A DNA stretch of 64,000 nucleotides. Source: Sanderia malayensis. Taxonomy: Eukaryota; Cnidaria; Scyphozoa; Semaeostomeae; Pelagiidae. Location: assembly GCA_013076295.1 (NCBI GenBank), contig RQOL01000120.1, forward strand, positions 1 through 64,000. The letters run 5' to 3'. Shown piece by piece: positions 20,340 to 32,945 of the stretch (its first letter is position 1; each line of letters begins with the position of its first letter). The position numbers and the translations under genes are program-made. The notes under the pieces are model-generated. The model did no database searches, was not told the origin of the DNA, and was given only the letters and a program-made list of their open reading frames with translations.

Positions 20340-20930
20340 TCTAATATTACTATTCTGCGATGTCACGTGACGGGCCGGGCTTTCCCAAACCGTGTAATCA
20401 CAAAGGCTTTTTTCAGCCACGCTCATTCGCCTTCGAACTTACATCAAATGGTCCCCTTCTCGAGTAGACCAAGGTTACGGTTTTTGTTTTTTCGATTTCT
20501 CCCTTATTTTCGAAATAATTTCCACGTGTTTTCAATTCCCGACGCTTTTAATTGTTATTTCATTGTTTTTACTATTACTCCTGGTAATTTATGTTGATTT
20601 ATTTGACGTCACCATCCGTCGAAAATTCCGTCACATTATATTTCAACTACTACTACCCGTTATTTTTTCTGGTTTTACTCTTCGTTTACGACCTGATTTT
20701 TGGTTGTAAAGACCTTATATAATTGTTTCAAAGACCTCGGCGGGGGAAGTACATGTGAACAGGTGATAGCTTTCTTTTGTTTTTTCTATGAAATAGTTGT
20801 AGATTTTGGAGTAGGCGATGTTGCTTCGACAAGCTTGCGACGCAACCCTCACATTCGATGCAAACATTGTCAACGTTTTGGGCCTATTTTGGCAACTATG
20901 TATTCAGACAACGTTAATAATGTTTAGCAC
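20340..20930 (+). mobile_element. Second Helitron 5' end, directly joined to the first 3' end
   Basis: TCTAATATTACTATTCTGCG starts at 20340, one base after CTAG. It continues with TGTCACGTGACGGGCC and ACCGTGTAATCACAAAGGC, as in the core at 6744-7560 but more diverged. No matching plus-strand 3' end is found nearby; the next plus-strand CTAG end is at 47322. The element's true extent is unknown. Confidence 0.75.
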
Positions 20931-21762
20931 TTAACGTTTGGTATATTTAACGTTTAGTATACTTCTATCTACCAACACTAAATTGGTGTATTATTTTTTC
21001 TTCAGTTAAATTAGGGTGTCATGAAACTGGGGGGGGGGGGGTTTATGAGACACATGTTTTTTTTTCCACATTAAGTTAGTGCGTCACTCTAAGATGACAC
21101 GGGGGTTTTGATCTCCACCCAAAGTGAAACACGCCCTCAGGGAAGCGCGCGTAGCGAGCGCCCCAGCTGGTTCAATAAATTTATGTTAAAGTTGCCCATA
21201 ATAAGGAATTGCTTATTCCTTGTCTTAGAAAGTATGTTTGTGAAATGATTAATAAGTTTACCAATAGCAGAATTTGGATGTCTATACACACAACAAAACA
21301 AGGTATTTTTTATCATTTTTTGTATCTATTTTGATCCAAATTGTTTCAAACTTGTCACATTGACAATTTAGGTCCTCCCGCTTATTAGAGCAAAGGGGAG
21401 ATTTTACAAAGAAACCCACCCTCCACTCTGACTACGTAACTTGGTATCAACAGTTGGTAACCATCTATTGGTAACAGTTGGTAACTATGCAGTCAGATCC
21501 TGGACAAAATTCTTGTGTCGTGGTTTCGTTACGACGTGCCTGATACTCGTGGCATTGACCCTGCACTTTGATTCTTTGAAGCGTTACTTCGTCCACTCGA
21601 CACCGCATTCAACGCAGTTTTTACTGGTTGTCACCGACTCAATGACTTGACTCCAGCTTCGTCATGATGCTTCGAGTCGTCTACCTCCTTTGGAAAACAT
21701 ACCTCTTTTGAGGTTTTTCCCGCCAATTACACTTTCAGAGGGAAAGCGGGGAAAGTGATTGA
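20931..21762. other. Stretch without recognised gene
   Basis: It holds a run of about 13 G at 21029-21041, a GC-rich patch GGGAAGCGCGCGTAGCGAGC near 21139, and short repeats TTGGTAAC near 21450-21485. No gene or clear element is seen. Confidence 0.35.
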
Positions 21763-21779
21763 TTAAACACGTGAGTGCA

Positions 21780-22000
21780 GTCGAAAGACCGGTGACACAT
21801 GGATAAAGAAACAGAAGCTGAAGGATATAGAAGGGAAGTACAGAGTATTTTGCAGAATCTGCAGGACTGATAGCAGCTCTGCTACATTGAATGGAGCAGC
21901 TGCCCAGCTTGACAGCAGTGGAAGGGCGGCAGCAGCAGGCCTACAGGATGCCGATGCAACAAGCAGATTTTTCAGCAGAGCGTGAGAGAATTTTAGGTAT
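21780..22000 (+). pseudogene. Possible upstream exon of the HECT-like gene
   Basis: An open but stop-interrupted stretch ends SAERERIL before a GGTATGG donor-like site at about 22000. It would splice to 22387. The Gln- and Ala-rich content and position suggest a 5' exon, but the frame contains two adjacent stops, so the call is weak. Confidence 0.3.
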
Positions 22001-22386
22001 GGTTTATGTTTATTCAGCAATGATCTATTATAAAAAAATTGACCCTCAATTAGCACAGGAGTAACTGGGAGATTTTGTCATTAGGGACCCACCCCAGCCC
22101 CACAGTGGGTCTTCTCATTTACTACGAGCATCCTGGATTAACAAAAGACTTACATTTAATTACTGTTAAGGTGGAGGCAGGAAACATTACTCTGAAAGCA
22201 TCAAGGGCAGTGCATTGAAAGTGAAGTTTGCTAAACTCAAACAATCTCAAGGAAAATAAAGTTCTATATTAAGTTACACTGCATTAAATTAGATAGATAT
22301 TCTTTCCTAAGTACACAGCTGTTTTGTACTTAGTAAACAGCGTGTTTTGTACTAATTGTTAATAACAATTTTGTTTTTTTTCCACA

Positions 22387-23690
22387 GAGCTGCATTTGCA
22401 CCATACAGTGGTTCTAGACAGCAACATCGCAGTGATCAAGCCACCACCAGGCCAAGGAAAAGATCAAGTAGTAATCAGTAATCAAGTTTCCGTAAAAGAC
22501 ACATGGACATGTGAATTTTTCCTTTTCTCTTCTCCGGAAGTAGAAAGAACACCAGGTGTGCAAGAAATTGGAGCATTGTCGAGAGCAGGTCTTGGCAAAA
22601 AAAGATTGTTTTTAAGGACAAACGTGGTGGTTTCCCCCATTTAAGAAATACTTTGGAAGAATACCCGAAGTGTAAGACACAGAATGGTGCCTTTGAGTTA
22701 CTTCGTGCTGACAGGGAGGGCCAATGAGACCCTTGTTTTGATTCCCATGAAGAAGGATGGATATCCTATACCATATCTGAAAAAACTGTTAACAAGTGCA
22801 GTTATATATATTAGACCAGTTCAAAGTAGCCTTTCAATGGAGGAGACTGTATTAGCACCAGATGAAAAGCAAGAGTTTTCGGAATGTGTAAATTGCCATG
22901 CACAAATTGCAGTTCAAGAGATGTGTATTCATGGCAGCAGTTGCCCTGGTGGAAGCAGCAATGCCAGCCAAGAACTATCTATGGAGATTTTTTGTACGGA
23001 CTCAGACATCTCATCTTTCATAAACAGAAGTTGGAATGAAGAACTCATCTCAGTTTTCCCAAATGTTACAGAGGTGAAAATCATTGAAGTATGCAAAAAA
23101 TCGGATTCGTTAGAGGAAGCTGCGAAAATTTTGTGGGAGCAAGAAGGGAAAGGGGAAGATACTGGATGCTCTGCCATGAATACTGAGCCAGTTTGCAATG
23201 TCTATACTAATATAGAGGCTCTAGTTTCCGATCTTGCCTCAAAAGTATCACCTGATGATATTGTGGTGACAGTCAACCGGGATGAGATGTGGAAGAGCTC
23301 CTTGATCTTCTACAAAAACGCAGTGTCAGATACAACCAAACTTTGGAGAAATCTCTGTGTTGCGTTTGAGGGGGAAGATGGCTTGGATGCAGGAGCCATA
23401 AAGGCAGAATTTTTTTAGCTTCTGTTGGAACAAATCATGCTGAGACTGTTTGAAGGAAATGCTTTCTGAGTTGTGCCTGTAAAGGACAGAAGCAAAGGCA
23501 TGTTATTTAAACTTGCAGGAATTGCAGTTAGTTACTCAATTATTCAGTCTGGTCCATCTCTCAACATGCTTTCAAAATCAGTGTATCATTACATCGCTGG
23601 TGCTGAAGAAGATGTTGTACTTTCATACACAAATAGAGATGATATTCCCTTGAATGTTGGTAAGTATTGTGCATCTATTCTAGGTATCTA
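22387..23690 (+). pseudogene. HECT-type ubiquitin ligase-like gene (G2E3-like family), broken
   Basis: After TTTTTCCACAG the frames give AAFAPYSGSRQQHRSDQ, TWTCEFF and then, from 22684, one long frame. That frame holds a C2HC finger, CVNCHAQIAVQEMCIHGSSC, a CUE/UBA-like helix set (ELISVFPNVTEVKIIEVC, LEEAAKILWEQE) and the start of a HECT domain (WRNLCVAFEGEDGLDAGAIK). The HECT part continues in the same frame through two nonsense codons, TAG 23416 and TGA 23467, then KGMLFKLAGIAVSYSIIQSG. The intron donor is GTTG|GTAAGT at about 23660. HECT ligases pass ubiquitin from an E2 through a C-terminal Cys. That Cys would lie beyond the gap and is not seen. TGA from CGA is compatible with CpG decay. 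Confidence 0.75.
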
Positions 23691-23883
23691 CTGTGTATGA
23701 TATGAAAATTGATCTGCTTTTTATTGTCTTGTCTTTCTGTGTTTACCCACGGCCACCTATTGCAACTTTCCAAGGGAGAGAGCACTTCAAAATTACTTTT
23801 CTTTCCTAATATTTATAGTAAGCTCAGGCATACACAATTTCAGTAGGCAGCTAATGTATACACAACATGCTGTGTTTGTTTCC

Positions 23884-23987
23884 AGCAACTTTAAATGTGT
23901 TGGAGCTCATCAAGAAGATGGAAGCAACTCAAGATATTGACAGCATCTTGGATAGGATGGCAACTCAGATGTGTATGGGCAATTATT
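23884..23987 (+). pseudogene. Next exon of the HECT-like gene, truncated by the gap
   Basis: After a TTTCCAG acceptor the frame reads ATLNVLELIKKMEATQDIDS and continues ILDRMATQMCMGNY into the N gap. It is in phase with the exon ending DDIPLNV. Confidence 0.65.
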
Positions 23988-24087
23988 NNNNNNNNNNNNN
24001 NNNNNNNNNNNNNNNNNNNNNNNNNNNNNNNNNNNNNNNNNNNNNNNNNNNNNNNNNNNNNNNNNNNNNNNNNNNNNNNNNNNNNNN
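23988..24087. other. Assembly gap (100 N)
   Basis: A run of exactly 100 N, a conventional placeholder of unknown true length. Confidence 1.
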
Positions 24088-25072
24088 TGTATAGAATTCA
24101 TCCCACAGGCCGCAGTGGATGTGCCAGGAAGTAGAATGGTGTCCTTTGTTCTGAGATTGCATCTCTCTTCACTGGTATAGTTCGCGCAAAATACATGGTT
24201 CTGATGATGCAATGCGTTGCAATGTCCCATGAAAATCAGAAGAGTTGTTGGAGTGAAAAGAACATCAGAGAAACGAAAGCCAGTTGGACTTTTCAAATAA
24301 ATATCAAGATGCCTCTGCTGTATCCGTGACTTTAGCATTTTGTTCCTCTTTGCAGCGTTAGTTTCTGTTGACTGTAATCTCTTCAAGCTTCACACAAACG
24401 ACTGTCATGTATTTCTGAATATTCCATCAATCTATTAACAATTTTACAGTTGCAACCATTTAACTGGCCGGATTCCATAGACGATATCCAATAACAAGAT
24501 GCGTGTCTGTGATTCCTCTCCAAATTGAACCATCTATAAGTGGAGCAAGCACCCCTATATATACCCTCTCCTGGGGAATTACCCACTAAGTAGTCAAAGT
24601 CATTGACATTATCAATTAAAGATATAATTAAAGATCTAATTACAACAGCTTGATTTCGTCCCAAATACATACAGTTTCTGGTACGAGTTCGCGTGGACAT
24701 GCTTTACTTTTACAACAACTTAACACCATAACGAGGCCATTACGTAATTGTTCTCGCACTACCCCTTCAGTCGTGTCCCTTCGCATGCGTCACTGTTCTA
24801 GCCACTTCGATCAGCCTGCTGTTACTCGCTAATCACGACACAGCAAAAAGCTGAACTGACAGCTATTCATCTCCGGTAACAATAGCTTCCTGTTGGCAAA
24901 CAATCACAACATGGGCCGGGGGAAAATGCAATTGCAAGTTATGATTTTGTTGCAAATATCTTTCCAGATGTTAAATAATTAAATAACAATAATTCTACAG
25001 AGAGCCGATCTGAGACAATATATGTTAAAACATCGGAGAGAGAGTTCCTCTTCACCCGATCGCTTTTCCACT
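24088..25072. other. Stretch without recognised gene before the satellite
   Basis: It may contain distal parts of the HECT-like gene, but no HECT catalytic Cys motif is visible. A minus-strand frame at 24383-24700 has no recognisable domain. The final ~50 bp grade into satellite-like sequence. Confidence 0.35.
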
Positions 25073-28000
25073 CGCATCGAAACCCACCCCACATTTCTTC
25101 AAGGTCACTGTCTCACTCAGATCGAAGGCCAAAACAATAGAAATCCACCCCACTTTTCTTCAAGATCACTGTCCCACTCACATCGATGGCCAAAACAATA
25201 GAAATCCACCCCACCTTTGTTGAAGATCACTGTCCCACTCACATCGAAGGCCAAAACAATAGAAATCCACCCCACTTTTCTTCAAGATCACTGTCCCACT
25301 CAGATCGAAAGCCAAAATAACAGAAACCCACCCAACTTTTGTTGAAGATCGCTGTTCCACTCAGATAGAAGGCCAAAACATCAGAAACCCACCCCCCTTT
25401 TGTTGAAGATCGCTGTTCCACTCAAATCGAAGGCCAAAACAATAGAAAACTGCCCCACTTTTTTTCAAGATCACTGTCCCACTCTGATCGAAGGCCAAAA
25501 CAATAGAAACCCACCCCACTTTTATTGAAGATCACTGTCCCACTCACATTGAAGGCCAAAACAATAGAAACCCGCCCCACTTTTTTTCAAGATCACTGTC
25601 CCACTCTGATCGAAGGCCAAAACAATAGAAACCCACCCCACTTTTATTGAAGATCGCTGTCCCACTCACATTGAAGGCCAAAACAATAGAAATCCATCCC
25701 ACTTTTGTTGAAGATCACTGTCCCACTCACATCGAAGGCCAAAACAATAGAAATCCACCCCACTTTTCTTCAAGATCACTGTCCCACTCACATCGAAGGC
25801 CAAAACAATAGAAATCCACCCCACTTTTCTTGAAGATCACTGTCCCACTCACATCGAAAGCCAAAACAACAGAAACCCCCTCCACTTTTGTTGAAGTTCA
25901 CTGTCCCACTCATATCGAAGGCCAAAACAATAGAAATCCACCCCACTTTTCTTCCAGATCACTGTCCCACTCAGATTGAAAGCCAAAATAACAGAAACCC
26001 ACCCAACTTTTGTTGAACATCGCTGTTCCACTCAGATAGAAGGTCAAAACATCAGAAACCCACCCCCCTTTTGTTGAAGATCGCTGTTCCACTCAGATCG
26101 AAGGCCAAAACAATAGAAACCCGCCCCACTTTTTTCAAGATCACTGTCCCACTCAGATCGAAGGCCAAAACAATAGAAACCCACCCCACTTTTATTGAAG
26201 ATCATTGTCCCACTCACATTGAAGGGCAAAACAATAGAAATCCACCCCACTTTTGATGAAGATCACTGTCCCACTCACATCGAAGGCCAAAACAATAGAA
26301 ATCCACCCCACTTTTGTTGAAGATCACTGTCCCACTGAGATTGAACGCCAAAAGAATAGAAACCCACCCCACTTTTCTTCAAGATCACTGTCCCACTCAG
26401 ATCGAAGGCCAAAACAATAGAAATCCACCCCACTGTTCTTCAAGATCACTGTCCCACTCAGATCGAAAGCCAAAACAACAGAAACCCACTCCATTATTGT
26501 TGAAGATTACTGTCCCACTCACATCGAAGGCCAAAACAATAGAAATCCACCCCACTTTTGTTGAAGATCACTGTCCCACTGAGAGTGAACACCAAAACAA
26601 TAGAAACCCACCCCACTTTTCTTCAAGATCACTGTCCCACTCAGATCGAAGGCCAAAACAATAGAAATCCACCCCACTTTTCTTGAAGATCACTGTCCCA
26701 CTCAAATCGAAGGCCAAAACAACAGAAACCCCCTCCACTTTTGTTGAAGTTCACTGTCCCACTCATATCGAAGGTCAAAACAATAGAAATCCACCCCACT
26801 TTTCTTCCAGATCACTGTCCCACTCAGATTGAAGCCAAAATAACAGAAACCCACCCAAATTTTGTTGAACATCGCTGTTCCACTCAGATAGAAGGTCAAA
26901 ACTTCAGAAACCCACCCCCCTTTTGTTGAAGATCGCTGTCCACTCAGATCGAAGGCCAAAACAATAGAAACTCCCCACTTTTTTCAAGATCACTGTCCCA
27001 CTCAGATCGAAGGCCAAAACAATAGAAACCCACCCCACTTTATTGAAGATCACTGTCCCACTCAGATCGAAGGCCAAAACAATAGAAACCCACCCCACTT
27101 TTCTTCAAGATCACTGTCCCACTCAGATCGAAGCCAAAATAACAGAAACCCACCCCACTTTTGTTGAAGATCGCTGTTCCACTCAGATAGAAGGCCAAAA
27201 CATCAGAAACCCACCCCCTTTTGTTGAAGATCGCTGTCCACTCAGATCGAAGGCCAAAACAATAGAAACCGCCCCACTTTTTTCAAGATCACTGTCCCAC
27301 TCAGATCGAAGGCCAAAACAGTAGAAACCCACCCCACTTTTATTAAAGATCACTGTCCCACTCACATGAAGGCCAAATCAATAGAAATCCACCCCACTTT
27401 TCTTCAAGATCACTGTCCCACTCAGATCGAAGGCCAAAACAATAGAAATCCACCCCACTGTTCTTCAAGATCACTGTCCCACTCAGATCGAAGGCCAAAA
27501 CAATAGAAACCCACCCCACTTTTCGTCAAGATCACTGTCCCATCACATCGAAGGCCAAAACAACAGAAACCCACTCCACTTTTGTTGAAGATCACTGTCC
27601 CACTCAGATCGAAGGCCAAAACAATAGAAATCCACCCCACTGTTCTTCAAGATCACTGTCCCACTCAGATCGAAGGCCAAAACAATAGAAACCCACCCCA
27701 CTTTTCGTCAAGATCACTGTCCCATCACATCGAAGGCCAAAACAATAGAAACCCACCCCACTTTTGAAGATCATTGTCCCACTCACATGAAGGCCAAAAC
27801 AATAGAAATCCACCCCACTTTTGTTGAAGATCACTGTCCCACTCACATCGAAGGCCAAAACAATAGAAATCCACCCCACTTTTGTTGTAGATCACTGTCC
27901 CACTGAGATGAACGCCAAAACAATAGAAACCCACCCCACTTTTCTTCAAGATCACTGTCCCACTCAGATCGAAGGCCAAAACAATAGAAATCCACCCCAC

Positions 28001-30917
28001 TTTTCTTCAAGATCACTGTCCCACTCAGATCGAAAGCCAAAATAACAGAAACCCACCCCACTTTTGTTGAAGATCGCTGTACTCAGATGAAGGCCAAAAC
28101 ATCAGAAACCCACCCCCTTTTGTTGAAGATCGCTGTTCCCACTCAGATCGAAGGCCAAAACAATAGAAACCCACCCCACTTTTTTCAAGATCACTGTCCC
28201 ACTCAGATCGAAGGCCAAAACATAGAAACCCACCCCACTTTTTTAAAGATCACTGTCCCACTCACATGAAGGCCAAAATCAATAGAAATCCACCCCACTT
28301 TTCTTCAAGATCACTGTCCCACTCAGATCGAAGGCCAAAACAATAGAAATCCACCCACTTCTTCAAGATCACTGTCCCACTCAGATCGAAGGCCAAAACA
28401 ATAGAAACCCACCCCACTTTTCGTCAAGATCACTGTCCCATCACATCGAAGGCCAAAACAACAGAAACCCACCCACTTTTGTTGAAGATCACTGTCCCAC
28501 TCAGATCGAAGGCCAAAACAATAGAAATCCACCCCACTTTTTTCAAGATCACTGTCCCACTCAATCGAAGGCCAAAACAATAGAAACCCGCCCACTTTTT
28601 TCAAGATCACTGTCCCACTCAGATCGAAGGCCAAAACAATAGAAACCCACCCCACTTTTCGTCAAGATCACTGTCCCAATCACATCGAAGGCCAAAACAA
28701 CAGAAACCCACTCCACTTTTGTTGAAGATCACTGTCCCACTCAGATCGAAAGCCAAAATAACAGAAACCCACCCCACTTTTGTTGAAGATCGCTGTCCAC
28801 TCAGATAGAAGGCCAAAACATCAGAAACCCACCCCACTTTTGTTGAAGATCGCTGTTCCACTCAGATCGAAGGCCAAAACAATAGAAACCCCCCCACTTT
28901 TTTCAAGATACTGTCCCACTCAGATCGAAGCCAAAACAGTAGAAACCCACCCCACTTTTTTAAAGATCACTGTCCCACTCACATTGAAGGCCAAATCAAT
29001 AGAAATCCACCCCACTTTTCTTCAAGATCACTGTCCCACTCAGATCGAAGGCCAAAACAATAGAAATCCACCCCACTGTTTTCAAGATCACTGTCCCACT
29101 CAGATCGAAGGCCAAAACAATAGAAACCCACCCCACTTTTCGTCAAGATCACTGTCCCATCACATCGAAGGCCAAAACAACAGAAACCCACCCACTTTTG
29201 TTGAAGATCACTGTCCCACTCAGATCGAAGGCCAAAACAATAGAAATCCACCCCACTTTTTTTCAAGATCACTGTCCCACTCAATCGAAGGCCAAAACAA
29301 TAGAAACCCCCCAACTTTTTTCAAGATCACTGTCCCACTCAGATCGAAGGCCAAAACAATAAAACCCACCCCACTTTTATTGAAGATCACTGTCCCACTC
29401 ACATTGAAGGCCAAAACAATAGAAATCCACCCCACTTTTGTTGAAGATCACTGTCCCACTCACATCGAAGGCCAAAACAATAGAAATCCACCCCACTTTT
29501 GTTGAAGATCACTGTCCCACTCACATCGAAGGCCAAAACAATAGAAATCCACCCCACTTTTGTTGAAGATCAACCCCCCACATCGAAGGCCAAAACAATA
29601 GAACTCCATCCCACTTTTGTTGAAGATCACTGTCCCACTGAGATTGAACGCCAAAAGAATAGAAACCCACCCCACTTTTCTTCAAGATCACTGTCCCACT
29701 CAGATCGAAGGCCAAAACAATAGAAATCCACCCCACTGTTTCAAGATCACTGTCCCACTCAGATCGAAGGCCAAAACAATAAATCCACCCCACTTTTTTC
29801 AAGATCACTGTCCCACTCAGATCGAAGGCCAAAACAACAGAAACCCACTCCACTTGTTGAAGATCTGTCCCACTCACATCGAAGGCCAAAACAATAGAAA
29901 TCCACCCCACTTTTGTTGAACATCACTGTCCCACTGAGATTGAACGCCAAAACAATAGAAACCCACCCCACTTTTCTTCAAGATCACTGTCCCACTCAGA
30001 TCGAAGGCCAAAACAATAGAAATCCACCCCACTTTTCTTCAAGATCACTGTCCCACTCAGATCGAAGCCAAAATAACAGAAACCCACCCCACTTTTGTTG
30101 AAGATCGCTGTCCACTCAGATCGAAGGCCAAAACATCAGAAACCCACCCCACTTTTGTTGAAGATCGCTGTTCCACTCAGATCGAAGGCCAAAACAATAG
30201 AAACCCCACCCCACTTTTTTTCAAGATCACTGTCCCACTCAGATCGAAGGCCAAAACAGTAGAAACCCACCCCACTTTTTTTAAAGATCACTGTCCCACT
30301 CACATGAAGGCCAAATCAATAGAAATCCCCCACTTTTTTTCAAGATCACTGTCCCACTCAGATCGAAGGCCAAAACAATAGAAATCCACCCCACTTTCTT
30401 CAAGATCACTGTCCCACTCAGATCGAAGGCCAAAACAATAGAAACCCACCCCACTTTTCGTCAAGATCACTGTCCCATCACATCGAAGGCCAAAACAACA
30501 GAAACCCACCCACTTTTGTTGAAGATCACTGTCCCACTCAGATCGAAGGCCAAAACAATAGAAATCCACCCCACTTTTTTCAAGATCACTGTCCCACTCA
30601 CATCGAAGGCCAAAACAATAGAAACCCACCCCACTTTTCTTGAAGATCACTGTCCCACTCACATCGAAGGCCAAAACAACAGAAACCCCTCCACTTTTGT
30701 TGAATCACTGTCCCACTCATATGAAGGCCAAAACATAGAAATCCACCCCACTTTTCTTCAAGATCACTGTCCCACTCAGATAAGCCAAAACAACAGAAAC
30801 CCACCCCACTTTTGTTGAAGATCGCTGTCCCACTCAGATCGAAGGCCAAAACATCAGAAACCCACCCCCCTTTTGTTGAAGATCGCTGTTGCACTCACAT
30901 CGAAGGCCAACACACTA
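25073..30917. repeat. 61-bp satellite array 1, about 95 units
   Basis: The consensus unit contains GATCACTGTCCCACTCAGAT, CGAAGGCCAAAACAATAGAA and CCACCCCACTTTTCTTCAA. Spacing is 61 bp, with single-base slips increasing after about 26800. Variant units (GATCGCTGTTCCACTCAGAT followed by AACATCAGAAACCC) recur every 11-12 units, near 25378, 26048, 27199, 28100, 28815, 30143 and 30849, which indicates higher-order repeats. The first units are the most diverged. Open frames on both strands are by-products of the unit sequence. Confidence 0.97.
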
Positions 30918-30942
30918 GGAACCGGCCTTCCTAGTTTTGCTA
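30918..30942. other. Hairpin joining satellite and Helitron
   Basis: CTAGGAACCGGCCTTCCTAG pairs CTAGGAA with TTCCTAG and lies just before the Helitron CTAG end. The identical junction recurs at 36327-36358. Confidence 0.8.
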
Positions 30943-32876
30943 CTAGGAGTCATCACTCGCTTTTGCTTGTCCGCCCCAACCTGTCATGTAAAAAAAGCTT
31001 AATGTTTGGCGCGCTTTGCGCTCTGCACTCGCTCCTGCTCATTCCCATACATACAAACATACATACCTACTATACAGCCAACTATACTGACATGCTATAC
31101 CTACATACTATACCTACTATAACATGAACATCGTGTTATACCCATTATGAAATCATATATACCTACATGCTATACCAACATACTATAACCTATTATAAAA
31201 CCATATTATACCTACTATACCTACAATATAAACAACAATACCTAGTATAAAAAAACTATATCTACATACCTACATACATACATACCTACATACATACCTA
31301 CATACATACCTACATACTTACATACATACCTACATATATACATACATACATATTTACATACATACATACCTACATTCATACATACTTACATACATACCTA
31401 CATACCTACATACCTACATTCATACCTACATACATACATATACATACCCTACATAAATACATACATACCCTACAATACATACTACGTTACGTAAGGTGAT
31501 GTAACATTTGTAAAACACGTAAAGGTGGGAGGTCAAATCTCCCTCCTGGCAAGCGACCGTGCCAGACTCACCATGCGGCCCTGGAAAGCCCTTTCTGAAT
31601 ATTGATATTTTCAGTGTAAAGTTGGAGAAGAAAAGTTGCCCCAGGAAAATCAATCCATCCTCAAAAAATTAAACTCCATCCCCATTAAAAATTATATAAA
31701 CACGTAGCTCAGGATACAGCAAATACGTTGCAAACAGTTTCATCTGTTAAATAAGTAATACTGAATTCTTAGAGACAATTTAGTGGAATTTAATGAATTT
31801 TCGGAGCCGTGCAAAAAGCAAAACCTTTGAACACACTTTAGCAAGTAAAAATAGTATTTGACGTAGCAAATAGTAATCCAGCTGAACTCAAAAACACAAA
31901 CATGAAAGTAATATGTTGGGGAACAATTATCGAAAGTTTTTGGGTAAAAAATAATCAATTGTGGCAGGCTAAAATTGAATTTTCGTAAATGCAAAAACAA
32001 CGCTTGTTACATGAAAAATTGCTCCTTCCCGAGAGAAAAGCAACTTTGTTCGAAACCTGTAAAAAACAAAAAAAACATTATTTTAGTTGTGTTATCAGAC
32101 AACACTTGTCAAAAATTTAAACGGTGAAAATCGTGCAATAGGTCCGGAAAAATTCAAAATTTTGACAATGGCCTAAGCGTTGCTAGCATGCCGAAGCAAC
32201 AATGGCGGTCGCCTACTATAAAACTGACAACTATTTCATTCAAAAAACAAAACAAAGCTATCACCTGTGTTCTCCATTGTTTCCTGCAACTCTCCAGGTG
32301 TCTTTCAAACAATTAAGAGCTCTTACCAAGATAATTCAGCTGGTAAAACACTTTGAAAGGCGTCCACCTCATCTTTTTGTGTACGAAACAAAACCACGCG
32401 TCTCCTCCAAAAGTACCTGCCGCCAGCCGAGGACAAATTTGCATGATAACGAAAAACACGTCACTGTTCGCGTGGTTGTGAAAGAGCCAATCAAATTGCA
32501 GTAAAAGGCAAAACGTGTCACGTGAAGAGCAAATACTTTGTTCGAAAATGGAGTTCGTGACGCGAATTTGGAAGTTTCGACAGCATAAACCATCGTTTTT
32601 TCGTGATAGCACAATTAGTGGAATAATTAATGGAATAACTCGAAAACTCTTTTAAAATAGACTTCCAAAAATAGATAACTTTTGCCTACTCCAGAAACGG
32701 AGCCTTTCCATGCAAGTCTCAACCTTTTGCGACCCATTGAAAAAAGCCTTATTGATCACCGATGCGCCGTTTTGTCCCATTGTTTCTGAGCGTTCGACCT
32801 ATTGTTTCGGCTCGAATCTATTGTTTTTGGCAAGAAAGTGCGTCATCACGTGACTCCGCAGAATATATATATTAGA
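30943..32876 (-). mobile_element. Non-autonomous Helitron, copy 1 (1.93 kb)
   Basis: On the minus strand it begins TCTAATATATATATTCTGCG at 32876 and ends ...GTGATGACTCCTAG with CTAG at 30946-30943, followed by T. It contains the family 5' core (32150-32876) and an ACATACCT-type microsatellite near its 3' end (31040-31450). No transposition protein is encoded, so RepHel must act in trans. A near-identical copy lies at 36359-38289. Confidence 0.88.
31040..31480. repeat. ACCTACATAC microsatellite
   Basis: Degenerate repeats of TACCTACATACATACC and TATACCTACTATACC, internal to Helitron copy 1. Confidence 0.92.
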
Positions 32877-32945
32877 CTAGGGGTCATCACTCGCTTCGCT
32901 CGTTCGCCCCAGCCCATCAAGTAAAAAAAGCTTAGTCTGGTTGGC
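32877..32945 (-). mobile_element. Helitron 3'-terminal fragment (69 bp) joined to satellite
   Basis: On the minus strand it reads GCGCCAACCAGACTAAGC ... GATGACCCCTAG. This is the same as the start of the element at 38290, but the fragment breaks off after GGCGCACT and runs into the middle of a satellite unit. CTAG at 32880-32877 abuts the TC of Helitron copy 1. Confidence 0.85.

Noticed and set aside
25178..30894. Dozens of 60-240 residue ORFs on both strands in the 61-bp arrays
   Set aside because: They arise from a 61-bp unit that is read in successive frames and hits a stop after about 60 codons. Longer ones depend on unit indels. No conserved protein-like constraint is seen.
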